A program made the position numbers and the translations under genes. From CAZYSK01 sp964649415 (GTDB lineage: Bacteria > Chloroflexota > Anaerolineae > B4-G1), in NCBI GenBank assembly GCA_964649415.1, contig CAZYSK010000067.1:1-32342 (forward strand): 32,342 nucleotides of DNA, given 5' to 3'. Below the pieces are notes generated by a model. The model made no database searches, had not been told where the DNA came from, and worked only from the letters and a program-made list of their open reading frames with translations. Below, one piece after another: positions 1 to 6,838 of this stretch (the stretch's first letter is position 1; each line of letters begins with the position of its first letter).

Positions 1-222
1 GAGCGCCATCGGAATGGCGTGGTCAGATGGAGGATGGAGCGCCATCGGAATGGCGTGGTCAGATGGAGGATGGAGCGCCATCGGAATGGCNNNNNNNNNN
101 NNNNNNNNNNNNNNNNNNNNNNNNNNNNNNNNNNNNNNNNNNNNNNNNNNNNNNNNNNNNNNNNNNNNNNNNNNNNNNNNNNNNNNNNNNGCGGTCAGAC
201 GGAGGATGGAGCGCCATCGGAC
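1..222. repeat. Hairpin repeat family A, array 1 (36-base period)
   Basis: Copies of the hairpin core GCGCCATCGGAATGGCG start near 3, 39 and 75, and a further copy whose right arm has diverged starts near 211. The core is a 7-base inverted repeat (GCGCCAT/ATGGCGC) around the loop CGGA. The spacer reads GGTCAGATGGAGGATGG in this array. The period is exactly 36 bases. The run of N falls inside the array, so the true copy number is unknown. Related arrays with different spacers lie at 3015-3165, 5683-5830 and 6651-6812. Confidence 0.9.
91..190. other. Assembly gap (100 N)
   Basis: Exactly 100 N, the usual placeholder for a gap of unknown size. Repeat-family A sequence lies on both sides, so the assembler probably broke in the tandem array. 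Any reading frame carried across the gap is arbitrary. Confidence 0.98.
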
Positions 223-1251
223 GTACGAACAGACGCCCCACCAACCTACGAACCTAGCGATCTACCGAATTCCGATCAAGCGGATCGTCCCAATCCGAGG
301 GTTGTGATGTGCGTAGATGACGATGAAGGAGTGATCGGTCTCTTCCGCCGTTACCTGAGCAGACAGGGCTATCGGGTTGCCAGCCTGACGGACAGCGCAG
401 CGGTGGTGCAGACCGCCCGGCGGCTTCAGCCGTTTGCCATCACCCTGGATGTCGTTATGCCCGGCAAGGACGGCTGGCAGATCATTCAGGAACTGAAGGC
501 CGACACGGCGACACGGCATATCCCGGTCATTGTGTGTACGATCGTAGGTGACAAGAAAGAGCGTGGCCTCAGCCTGGGTGCCGCCGGCTACCTGATCAAA
601 CCGATCCTCGAAGACGACCTGATAGATGCCTTGGAACGTCTAGACCAGGCGGATGCCCGGCATGAAGCGTCAGTGGAAGCGGCCGCTGAGCTTCCCTCAA
701 CGGTGGGAAGAAATCGTCTGGAAGAAGAAGCGTGCCGGGTGCTGATCATCGACGACCATGCAGACGACCGAAAGCTCCTACGCCGAATGATCGAGGGGCA
801 GGATGGTACGGACGTGGAACGGCAGCGTCGATATGAGGTTATGGAAGCCGCCGGAGGCGAAGAGGCCATCACCCTGATTCAGGAGGCCCGTCCCACCATC
901 ATCATTCTAGACCTCATGTTGCGGGACATGGATGGCTTCGCTGTCCTGGAATCCATCAAGGGGGATGAAGCCACTCGCTCCATTCCCATAATCATCGTGA
1001 CTGCCAAGGACCTGACGCCGGAGGAACAGGACACCCTGCATCGAGGCGCAGAGTCTCTGTTGCAGAAAGGGCTCTTCAAACGGCAGGATCTGTTGGCAGA
1101 CGTGGCTGCGGCTCTTGAGCGGATGCAGACGTCGACATCTGGCGTCGGGCGTCAGCGGAAGGGCCTTGATCATTCGGACGTTGATCCCGACCGTCTGCCC
1201 GACCGTCCGCGGTCGACGTCGGCTGCGTCCGAGGCAGAAGACGGAGTCTAG
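193..1251 (+). CDS. Tandem-receiver (REC-REC) protein, 5' end missing
   Basis: This is the C-terminal part of a two-component protein with two CheY-like receivers. REC1 (about 298-650) has the acidic triplet at 316-324, the phospho-acceptor Asp at 448 in TLDVVMPG, and Lys in GYLIKP. REC2 (about 733-1125) has IIDD at the start, the acceptor Asp at 910 in ILDLMLRD, Thr in IVTAKD, and Lys in LLQKG. REC2 is closely similar to the receiver fused to the next gene. No natural start is visible: the frame is open back to the gap, and an internal start at 304 or 307 would cut off the first strand of REC1. It is therefore probably the end of a hybrid kinase or a longer receiver protein. The last ~25 codons come from repeat family B. 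The stop is 5 bases before the next start, so the two genes are likely co-transcribed. Confidence 0.85.
   Translation, partial: GQTEDGAPSDVRTDAPPTYEPSDLPNSDQADRPNPRVVMCVDDDEGVIGLFRRYLSRQGYRVASLTDSAAVVQTARRLQPFAITLDVVMPGKDGWQIIQELKADTATRHIPVIVCTIVGDKKERGLSLGAAGYLIKPILEDDLIDALERLDQADARHEASVEAAAELPSTVGRNRLEEEACRVLIIDDHADDRKLLRRMIEGQDGTDVERQRRYEVMEAAGGEEAITLIQEARPTIIILDLMLRDMDGFAVLESIKGDEATRSIPIIIVTAKDLTPEEQDTLHRGAESLLQKGLFKRQDLLADVAAALERMQTSTSGVGRQRKGLDHSDVDPDRLPDRPRSTSAASEAEDGV
281..297. repeat. Hairpin repeat family D, copy 1
   Basis: The 17-base inverted repeat CGGATCGTCCCAATCCG has 7-base arms with one G-T wobble. The same element occurs at 4668-4684 and 6542-6558. Here it is read through as coding sequence just before the first receiver domain. 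Confidence 0.6.
1177..1231 (+). repeat. Repeat family B, copy 1 (in-frame in a coding region)
   Basis: GC-rich element with the landmarks CCCGACCGTCTGCCC, GTCCGCGGTCGACG and CGGCTGCGTCCG. The same landmarks recur in the kinase at 4244-4317 and in the acetyltransferase at 9729-9816. It is translated here as a Pro/Asp/Arg/Ser-rich tail beyond the receiver fold. Confidence 0.8.
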
Positions 1252-1256
1252 GAGAA

Positions 1257-2978
1257 ATGAACGAATCTACTGAACAAGAGCGATTCAGACACCAAGTCTG
1301 GTTGGAGTGCAAAGCGTGTGGCCATCGAGTCCCATTCACCCATCCCGTGAAGGTGTGTGAGCAATGCGGAGGGGCCTGGATAGACGCCCGCTACGACTAC
1401 GAAGCCGTACGGAAACTATGGCCCGCTGCCCTACGCGACCGCCCTTTCGACATGTGGCGGTATCGAGAGCTACTCCCGGTTCGTGACCACGCGCACAAGG
1501 TGACTATGGGCGAAGGCGGGACCCCCCTGCTCCAGGCAGCCAACCTGGGAATGATGCTGGGCTGTCCGCACATTTACTTCAAAGACGAACGCCAGGGACC
1601 GACGGGCTCCTTCAAAGACCGACAGGCCGCGCTGGCCATCTCGGTGATGAAGGAGCACGGCGTGATGGAGGCGGTGGTGGCATCTACAGGCAACGTCGCC
1701 ATCTCATACTCGGCCTACTCTGCACTGGCCGGCATCAAGATGTGGGCGTTTCTCACCAGCCTGGTGCCCTCGGAGAAGATGCGCGAGGTGGCTCTCTACG
1801 GCAGCGAAGTGGTCAAAGTGACATCCACCTACGACGAGACCAAGAAGGTCGCAGCGGAGTTCGCGGCGCGCAAGGGGCTGTTCCTCGACCGGGGCATCCG
1901 GGGCATCTCGGCCCGAGAGGCCATGAAGACGGTCGCTTTCGAGACAGCTGAACAACTGCCCGCGCTCCTGGGCCTCAGGCCAAGCCATGGCGACACGCCC
2001 TGGCGCACACCGGACTGGTACATCCAGGCAGTGAGTGGAGGAATGGGGCCGGTAGGCGTGTGGAAAGCGTACGAGGAGTTGATGACGCTGGGCCTGGTCG
2101 ACCGAATGCCGAGACTGGCGTGCATTCAGGCGGCGGGCTGCGCGCCGATGGTCCACTCATTCCAGAAAGGGCTGGACGAGGCGGAGACGGTGACCAACCC
2201 TCAGACACTGGTCATCACCATCGCCACCGGGAGCCCTGGCCCGGCCTATTCCTACCTGGCCCACGTTATCCGGGAGCATGGCGGCGCTTTCGAGGCAGTC
2301 ACCGACGATGAGACGTTCCGTGCCATGCACGTGATGGCCAAGCTAGACGGCATATCAATGGAACCAGCGGCGGCGACAGCTTTCGCCGGGTTGTTCAAGC
2401 TGCTCAACAAGGGCGTCATCGGGCGCGATGAAGTCATCGTTGTCAACTGCTCGGGTCACACGTTCCCGGTCGAGAAGCACCTCCTGGGAAACGAATGGGC
2501 GCGCACGGTGGAGTTGCCTGCGGAGAAGCCAACCGTCCAGGAAGGAGCCGCTTTGCTTCCCTTTGCAACAGAAGGGCTGCTCGGGACGCTGGGGCAACTG
2601 AACGGGCGGGTCCGGTCAATCGCCATCATCGAGGACGACTCACAAGCCCGGCTGCTGCTGCGGCGCATTCTACAGACGCGCGGCGAATACCAGATCTTCG
2701 AGGCTCCCGATGGCGCTGCGGGGCTCGAGATGGTGCGCGCCCAACGGCCTGACGTCATCCTGTTGGACCTGATGATGCCAGGCATGGACGGCTTTGAGGT
2801 GTTGGACGCGCTCAAGGATGACGAGCAGGTAAGCGACGTGCCAGTGATCGTCATCACGGCCAAGGAGTTGACTGCGACGGAGCGAGATCGGCTCAGCAAG
2901 CAGACCGAGAAGTTGCTGGAGAAAGGCTCCTTCACCGACGAGGACCTGCTGGAAGAGATTCTGAAGCGGGCATCGTGA
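1257..2978 (+). CDS. Threonine synthase-like PLP enzyme fused to a C-terminal receiver domain
   Basis: 573 residues. Residues 1-45 form a zinc-ribbon-like start (C18xxC21 and C34xxC37) as in many threonine synthases. Residues 80-415 are a fold-type II PLP enzyme. The motif PTGSFKDR contains the PLP lysine K120, followed by STGNVAIS and a glycine-rich phosphate-binding loop near 260. In the family, threonine synthase converts O-phosphohomoserine to threonine; the substrate here is inferred. Residues 453-572 are a complete receiver (E459-D461, acceptor D504 in LLDLMMPGMDG, T534, K556), most like REC2 of the upstream gene. A receiver fused to a metabolic PLP enzyme is unusual. It may allow phosphorylation-dependent control, or the enzyme may be a regulatory paralogue rather than the biosynthetic ThrC. 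The ATG is only 2 bases after GGAG, so initiation may depend on coupling to the upstream gene. Confidence 0.9.
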   Translation: MNESTEQERFRHQVWLECKACGHRVPFTHPVKVCEQCGGAWIDARYDYEAVRKLWPAALRDRPFDMWRYRELLPVRDHAHKVTMGEGGTPLLQAANLGMMLGCPHIYFKDERQGPTGSFKDRQAALAISVMKEHGVMEAVVASTGNVAISYSAYSALAGIKMWAFLTSLVPSEKMREVALYGSEVVKVTSTYDETKKVAAEFAARKGLFLDRGIRGISAREAMKTVAFETAEQLPALLGLRPSHGDTPWRTPDWYIQAVSGGMGPVGVWKAYEELMTLGLVDRMPRLACIQAAGCAPMVHSFQKGLDEAETVTNPQTLVITIATGSPGPAYSYLAHVIREHGGAFEAVTDDETFRAMHVMAKLDGISMEPAAATAFAGLFKLLNKGVIGRDEVIVVNCSGHTFPVEKHLLGNEWARTVELPAEKPTVQEGAALLPFATEGLLGTLGQLNGRVRSIAIIEDDSQARLLLRRILQTRGEYQIFEAPDGAAGLEMVRAQRPDVILLDLMMPGMDGFEVLDALKDDEQVSDVPVIVITAKELTATERDRLSKQTEKLLEKGSFTDEDLLEEILKRAS

Positions 2979-3014
2979 CGGCACTCCGGCGGAGACCTGA
3001 CGGGGCGAACAAAA

Positions 3015-3165
3015 AGCATGGAGCGCCATCGGAATGGCGCCTTCAAATGGAGCATGGAGCGCCATCGGAATGGCGCCTTCAAATGGAGCATGGAGCGCCA
3101 TCGGAATGGCGCCTTCAAATGGAGTATGGAGCGCCATCGGAATGGCGCCTTCAGATAGAGCATGG
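3015..3165. repeat. Hairpin repeat family A, array 2 (36-base period, four units)
   Basis: Four nearly identical 36-base units begin at 3015, 3051, 3087 and 3123. Each has the core GCGCCATCGGAATGGCGC and the spacer CTTCAAATGGAGCATGGA. The first bases of a fifth unit (AGCATGGA at 3159) contain the ATG that starts the next gene. The units are free of stop codons in several frames, which creates long spurious minus-strand ORFs that I do not call genes. The array fills the 183 bases between the two coding regions. Confidence 0.95.
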
Positions 3166-4637
3166 ATCAAGCAATCAAAGTACTATACGTGGAAGACGAT
3201 CCGGCAAGTGTGACGTTGGTGCGTCGCGTGCTCGAGAATGAAGGTTACCAGATTGTCGCCGCCCCTGATGGCCTTTCGGGCATCGAGGCAGCCAGGCAGG
3301 AACTGCCGGACCTGATCCTGATGGATATCGACGTCGGAGGACTGGACGGCTACGAGGTGAGCACCAGGCTACGGAGCATCGAGGAACTGAAGAAGGTACC
3401 CATCGTGGCCGTCACTGCCGCACGCATGCGCGGCGACCGAGAACGAGCGCTCATAGCCGGTTGCACTGGCTACATCCCCAAGCCCATCGACGTAGATACA
3501 TTCTCGGAGCAAGTGCGTTCTTTCCTCCGGGGGACCAAGGAGGATGTTGAGTCGGCGGAGGAGAAAGCGGGGTACCTGGTCGAGTACAGCCATAGGCTGG
3601 TGGACCGATTGGAAAAGAAACTGCGCGAGCTGGAGAAGGCTCATGCGGATCTCCAGCGCTTGGATAAGATGAAGACGGACTTCATCATCCTGTCCAGTCA
3701 CGAACTTCGCACCCCTCTCACCGCCATTTATGGCTACGCCCAGATTCTCCGATCCAACCCCGCCATCCCCGGCTCCGCCGATGATGCTGGCAGTCCACGC
3801 TGCATCGTAGAGAGGATGGCGGAAGCGACGTGGCGCTTGAACCAGGTGATAGGCGATATCCTCAACGTCGCGCTGCTTGACGCCCGGGAACTGGACCTGG
3901 CGACAGAGCCGGTCTTCCTGGACTCTCTGATACACAAGGCCGTGCGGAGCATCAGCGACTCAGCGCCTGATCGGCAACTGACCTTCGATCTCGGAGGGCT
4001 AGATAACCTCCCGCGGGTGACAGGGGACTCGAAACGCCTGTACCAGGCACTGTGGAACGTGATCAGCAACGCGGTGAAGTACACGCCCGACGGAGGGCGT
4101 ATCCGTATCACAGGAGATCAGATCGAGGATACGGCGCACGTGGCTGTCCAAGACAATAGGGGGCAGGATACAGGAGTACCACGGATAGGAGAAATACACG
4201 ATGGGAGAGGCGGAGGGCAGGAGGCAGGAGGCAGGGAGACGGCAGACATTAACCCCGACCGTCTGCCCCCGACTGTCCGCGGTCGGCACCGTCCGCGGTC
4301 GACGCCGGCTGCGTCCGTGCACGTGGTCGTCCAGGACAGTGGAGTAGGAATTCCTCCAGAGGATCAGGAACGCATCTTTGATCGCTTCTACGTGCTGGAG
4401 AACACGGATCTCCACTGCTCCAGCAAGACGGCGTTCAAGGGGGGCGGGTTGGGCGTTGGGCTCACCGTAGCACGGGGCATCATCAGAGCGCACGGGGGCA
4501 GAATCTGGGCAGAAAGCGAAGGGTACGACGAAGAGCGGCTGCCGGGCAGTACCTTCCACATCCTCCTGCCGCAGAGACAGGAAGAAGCGGGAGGCAAGAG
4601 GCAAGAGGGGTCGCCGGACATGCTGACAGATTGGTGA
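3162..4637 (+). CDS. Receiver-histidine kinase with an inserted segment in its ATPase domain
   Basis: 491 residues. REC at 5-124 (E11-D13, acceptor D55 in LMDIDVGG, T85, K107). A short coiled coil at about 135-170. HisKA at 168-235 with the phospho-accepting H180 in SSHELRTPL. HATPase at about 285-470 with N303 in ISNAVKYTPDGG, DSGVGIP at 392-398 and GGGLGVGL at 427-434. No membrane segment is present, so it is cytoplasmic. Between the N box and G1 box lie 61 extra residues (about 327-387) made of repeat sequence and flanked by near-duplicate HVxVQD strands; the insert is exactly in frame. The C-terminal tail (about 472-484) also comes from a GGAGGCAAGAGG-type repeat. The ATG lies in the first bases of a fifth repeat unit, and no strong ribosome site is visible. 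With REC first and HK second, it probably receives phosphate or signal from other proteins of this cluster. Confidence 0.9.
   Translation: MDQAIKVLYVEDDPASVTLVRRVLENEGYQIVAAPDGLSGIEAARQELPDLILMDIDVGGLDGYEVSTRLRSIEELKKVPIVAVTAARMRGDRERALIAGCTGYIPKPIDVDTFSEQVRSFLRGTKEDVESAEEKAGYLVEYSHRLVDRLEKKLRELEKAHADLQRLDKMKTDFIILSSHELRTPLTAIYGYAQILRSNPAIPGSADDAGSPRCIVERMAEATWRLNQVIGDILNVALLDARELDLATEPVFLDSLIHKAVRSISDSAPDRQLTFDLGGLDNLPRVTGDSKRLYQALWNVISNAVKYTPDGGRIRITGDQIEDTAHVAVQDNRGQDTGVPRIGEIHDGRGGGQEAGGRETADINPDRLPPTVRGRHRPRSTPAASVHVVVQDSGVGIPPEDQERIFDRFYVLENTDLHCSSKTAFKGGGLGVGLTVARGIIRAHGGRIWAESEGYDEERLPGSTFHILLPQRQEEAGGKRQEGSPDMLTDW
4137..4319 (+). repeat. 183-base in-frame composite repeat insert inside the kinase ATPase domain
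   Basis: The host sequence CACGTGGCTGTCCAAGACA at 4137 reappears, slightly diverged, as CACGTGGTCGTCCAGGACA at 4320. That is an offset of exactly 183 bases (61 codons). The stretch between contains a GGCAGGAGG-type run (about 4208-4241) and a repeat family B element (about 4244-4317). Removing it restores a continuous HATPase sequence running into QDSGVGIPPED. The flanking duplication resembles a long target-site duplication or a slippage event. Confidence 0.8.
4577..4613. repeat. Repeat family E, A/G-rich run
   Basis: Purine-rich tandem-like run containing GGGAGGCAAGAGGCAAGAGG, related to the runs at 4208-4241 and 6595-6638 (GGAGGCAGGAAGCAGGAAGC). It encodes the dispensable-looking tail EEAGGKRQEG of the kinase. 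Confidence 0.6.
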
Positions 4638-4667
4638 GCCGGCGGGCCTTAGCGTAAACCGACGGTC

Positions 4668-4684
4668 CGGATCGTTCCAATCCG
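4668..4684. repeat. Hairpin repeat family D, copy 2
   Basis: CGGATCGTTCCAATCCG, a 17-base inverted repeat in the 66-base gap between two convergent genes. It could act as a weak bidirectional terminator, but no T tract follows, and the same element occurs inside coding sequence elsewhere. Confidence 0.6.
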
Positions 4685-4703
4685 TGGATATCCCGCGGCA
4701 GGC

Positions 4704-5621
4704 CTAACCGTGCTTCCACTCCAGGGGCTCGTTGCCCTGCGCCAGGTGCATACCCGGATCGCGCATCATCAATACCATGCCAACGACCAACAGCGCGCCG
4801 CCGATCCATTGCACCGGCGACAGACGTTCACCCAGCAGCAGAAAGGCAAGCGCCAGGCTGATTAGCAGTTCGAGCAGGCCGAACAAAGCTGTCTCCACGC
4901 CTCCCACCCGCTGCAATCCACTGAACATCGCCAGCCGCGACAGGGCAGTCGTCAGTCCTAGCGCCAATATAGCGGATAGACCGGAAGGTGTGACGGGCTC
5001 CACCGGCTGTCCCTCCAACACCCGTGCCAGACCCACCACACCCGCCATGGCGGTCAGTATGTACAGCGTAGCGGTACGGGATGGCACATCGGCCAACACC
5101 CACTGCCCCAACACCAGATGCCAACCGTAGATAGCCGCCGACGCGACCATCATAGTCACTCCCAGCCAGTCCAACTTGCCCGTCCCTGAGCGCGTCAACA
5201 GAAAGACTCCCAGCATCGAAAGCGCCAGGCGAGCCAACGTGAGCATCGTCAGTGGCTGCCCAGATGCAAAGAGGAATAACACGACCCACAGCGGATAGAG
5301 CGTGTTGAGCAACGCGGCGAGGGAAGCGTCGAGACGCGAGAGGCTGGTGTAGTAAAACAGGGAGCCCAAACCATTGACTGCCCCCACACTGATGCACCCA
5401 AGCAGCCCACGCCAGGAGATGACAATCTCTCGACGCCACAAGAGCGCGAAGGCCAGCCAGATCAGAACGGCTGCGACAGCCGTCCGAAGTGCGGCGAGGG
5501 TGAAGGGCGTGACCCCGCTCCGATAAGCGAACTTGCCCAGAATGGGCGCCCAGCCAAGAAAGAAACTGGCCATACACGTGCTCACGATCCCATGACGCTG
5601 CTCGCGGCTCAAATGGTCCAT
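4704..5621 (-). CDS. DMT-superfamily (EamA-type) membrane transporter
   Basis: 305 residues from the chosen start. About ten hydrophobic segments are arranged as two EamA halves, each of five helices. The second half ends with the typical ALFGLLELLISLALAFLLLG-type segment, then GERLSPVQWIGGALLVVGM, as seen in the RhaT/EamA family. Family members export metabolites or amino acids from the cytoplasm; the substrate cannot be read here. I chose the ATG at 5621 because GGGAG lies 4 bases upstream. The longer frame from 5687 starts inside a family A repeat and adds 22 polar residues that do not resemble the family. The gene stands alone, convergent with the kinase and divergent from the next gene, with a repeat array in the divergent gap. 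Confidence 0.9.
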   Translation of the reverse strand: MDHLSREQRHGIVSTCMASFFLGWAPILGKFAYRSGVTPFTLAALRTAVAAVLIWLAFALLWRREIVISWRGLLGCISVGAVNGLGSLFYYTSLSRLDASLAALLNTLYPLWVVLFLFASGQPLTMLTLARLALSMLGVFLLTRSGTGKLDWLGVTMMVASAAIYGWHLVLGQWVLADVPSRTATLYILTAMAGVVGLARVLEGQPVEPVTPSGLSAILALGLTTALSRLAMFSGLQRVGGVETALFGLLELLISLALAFLLLGERLSPVQWIGGALLVVGMVLMMRDPGMHLAQGNEPLEWKHG

Positions 5622-5682
5622 CTCACTCCCATCGGTTCCAGGCGGGCGCGGGGACCGCGCCCCTACGCGGTGGCTTGTGGAC

Positions 5683-5830
5683 GCCATCAGAATGGCCTTC
5701 TTGGGTTGATCGGGGCCATCAGAATGGCCTTCTTGGGTTGATCGGGGCCATCAGAATGGCCTTCTTGGGTTGACTAGGGCCATCAGAATGGCGTCCTTGA
5801 ACAGGACTGGTGCGCCACCGGAATGGCGCC
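5683..5830. repeat. Hairpin repeat family A, array 3 (32-base period)
   Basis: Five cores of the type GGCCATCAGAATGGCC start near 5683, 5715, 5747, 5779 and 5813. Spacing is 32, 32, 32 and 34 bases. The spacer TTCTTGGGTTGATCGG differs from the other arrays although the hairpin core is conserved. It lies between two divergent genes and supplies spurious start codons to both. Confidence 0.92.
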
Positions 5831-5836
5831 ATCCTA

Positions 5837-5865
5837 TTGCGCGATGACGGCGTTTGTGATACACT
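5837..5865 (+). promoter_or_regulatory. Candidate sigma-70-type promoter, possibly leaderless
   Basis: TTGCGC (-35), 17 bases, TACACT (-10), preceded by TG at the extended -10 position. Transcription would begin only a few bases before the ATG at 5874, which also lacks an obvious ribosome site. A leaderless transcript is therefore plausible. Confidence 0.4.
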
Positions 5866-5873
5866 CGCGCTTG

Positions 5874-6563
5874 ATGACTCAGAGACAAAGACATACGATT
5901 GCCGCGCTGGCGATCGCCAACATCGTCATTATTCTCGCCTTGTCAGTGCTCGTGGCACCGTCTACCGGTGGGCGCAGTGACCGTGCCCATTCCATCGTGA
6001 AGGGAAGCGATGCGGCCCATTCCACTATGGAGGGAAGCGAAGCGGCTCCTACCACTGTGAAGGGAAGCGAAGCGGCCCCCGGCCACGAAGACCACGCCCC
6101 TGTTGAGCTGGTGTGCCAATGGAAAGCCACGCAGTTGCTCGCTCAAGCCGGCCTGGGCGGCAAACTGACCCTGGCTCCTGATGGACCGCTCCAGGTCGAG
6201 ATCACCACAGACCTGACAGGGCAGATGCCACGGACGCATGCACCCGGTGGAGAACCTGTCAGGTCCGTTGACGAGGCCGCCCATTCCACCATAGAGGGAA
6301 GCGAAGCGGCCCAATACGTATGGACAGCCTTCGACATCGCACTGGCCTTGCTGGAACAGGAGAAGGAATGCGCCACATTCACACAGGTCGAAGTCAGGAT
6401 TCTGGCGCACGGCCACACCACCACTACGCAGATCAGCGCGATCGTCAATACGGCTGACCTGTCATCTTTCAGCGCAGGTGAACTCAGCGAGGACGCGTTC
6501 ATCGAGCGCGTGGAATACACAAGCACCGCGATAAGTGAGAACGGATTGTTCCGATCCGAGTAA
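5874..6563 (+). CDS. Membrane-anchored protein of unknown function with 10-residue repeats
   Basis: 229 residues from the ATG at 5874. A basic start (MTQRQRH) leads into one hydrophobic segment (about residues 8-29), giving a signal anchor. Three consecutive 10-residue repeats of the form AHSTxEGSEA follow (about 39-68, DNA 5986-6075). A globular part follows (CQWKATQLLAQAGLGGKL..., then VEVRILAHGHTTTTQISAIV). A fourth copy of the same repeat (6280-6309) interrupts it. The globular part matches no family I recognise. The repeats look like inserted DNA elements (family C), so the ancestral protein was probably shorter. A frame open from 5823 starts inside a family A repeat and is less likely. 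The last codons overlap a family D hairpin. It is followed by a repeat array and a secreted glycosidase-like gene in the same direction. Confidence 0.7.
   Translation: MTQRQRHTIAALAIANIVIILALSVLVAPSTGGRSDRAHSIVKGSDAAHSTMEGSEAAPTTVKGSEAAPGHEDHAPVELVCQWKATQLLAQAGLGGKLTLAPDGPLQVEITTDLTGQMPRTHAPGGEPVRSVDEAAHSTIEGSEAAQYVWTAFDIALALLEQEKECATFTQVEVRILAHGHTTTTQISAIVNTADLSSFSAGELSEDAFIERVEYTSTAISENGLFRSE
5986..6075 (+). repeat. Repeat family C, three tandem 30-base units
   Basis: Units at 5986-6015, 6016-6045 and 6046-6075 share the core AGGGAAGCGAAGCGG. Isolated copies lie at 6280-6309 (same gene, same frame) and inverted at 6991-7019 in the next gene. Thirty bases equals ten codons, so the reading frame is kept. 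Confidence 0.85.
6280..6309 (+). repeat. Repeat family C, isolated copy
   Basis: A fourth copy of the 30-base unit, in frame, inside the globular part of the same protein and separated from the tandem copies by about 200 bases. This argues for separate insertion rather than simple slippage. Confidence 0.8.
6542..6558. repeat. Hairpin repeat family D, copy 3
   Basis: CGGATTGTTCCGATCCG, with 7-base arms (one G-T/A-C position) around TTC. It encodes the last residues before the stop codon at 6561. No T tract follows, so it is not a classical terminator. Confidence 0.6.
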
Positions 6564-6594
6564 GAGTATAGCACACTCGTTCCATCGGCACAAG

Positions 6595-6638
6595 AGGGCA
6601 GGAGGCAGGAAGCAGGAAGCAGGAGGCAAGGGACAGGG
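6595..6638. repeat. Repeat family E, A/G-rich run
   Basis: Run of imperfect 7-base units (GGCAGGA, AGCAGGA, GGCAAGG) such as GGAGGCAGGAAGCAGGAAGC. It is related to the runs inside the kinase at 4208-4241 and 4577-4613. It is intergenic here. Confidence 0.65.
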
Positions 6639-6650
6639 ATGAAAGACAGC

Positions 6651-6812
6651 GCGCCATCGGAATGGCGCCGTCTGATAATGGATGGCGCGCCATCGGAATG
6701 ACGCCGCCTGATGGGGGATAGTGCGCCATCGGAATGACGCCGCCTGATGGGGGATAGTGCGCCATCGGAATCGCGCCGTCTGATGATGGATGGTGCGCCA
6801 CTGGTCAGAATG
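6651..6812. repeat. Hairpin repeat family A, array 4 (36-base period)
   Basis: Cores at 6653, 6689, 6725, 6761 and 6797, each exactly 36 bases apart. The spacer is of the type GCCTGATGGGGGATAGT. Two units carry GAATGACGCC instead of GAATGGCGC, so the hairpin is partly broken. Middle units are more alike than outer ones, as expected for local expansion. Confidence 0.92.
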
Positions 6813-6838
6813 GCAAGTCCAAAAGGGGTAAAGACACG

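Noticed and set aside
3015..3165. CRISPR-like 36-base periodicity
   Set aside because: The whole 36-base unit is repeated with no variable spacers, and no cas genes are present; these are tandem hairpin repeats.
2456..3170. Long minus-strand ORFs (235 and 166 codons) across array 2
   Set aside because: They run antisense through the threonine synthase-REC gene and are kept open by the stop-free 36-base repeat. The repeated peptide and lack of any domain mark them as shadows.
5622..5687. Longer N-terminus of the EamA transporter
   Set aside because: It starts in a repeat unit and lacks a ribosome site; the internal ATG at 5621 has GGGAG upstream and begins a normal family N-terminus.
5823..5873. 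Earlier start for the membrane-anchored protein at 5823
   Set aside because: The ATG is part of a family A repeat, the added residues precede the basic start of the signal anchor, and a promoter -10 lies inside that stretch.
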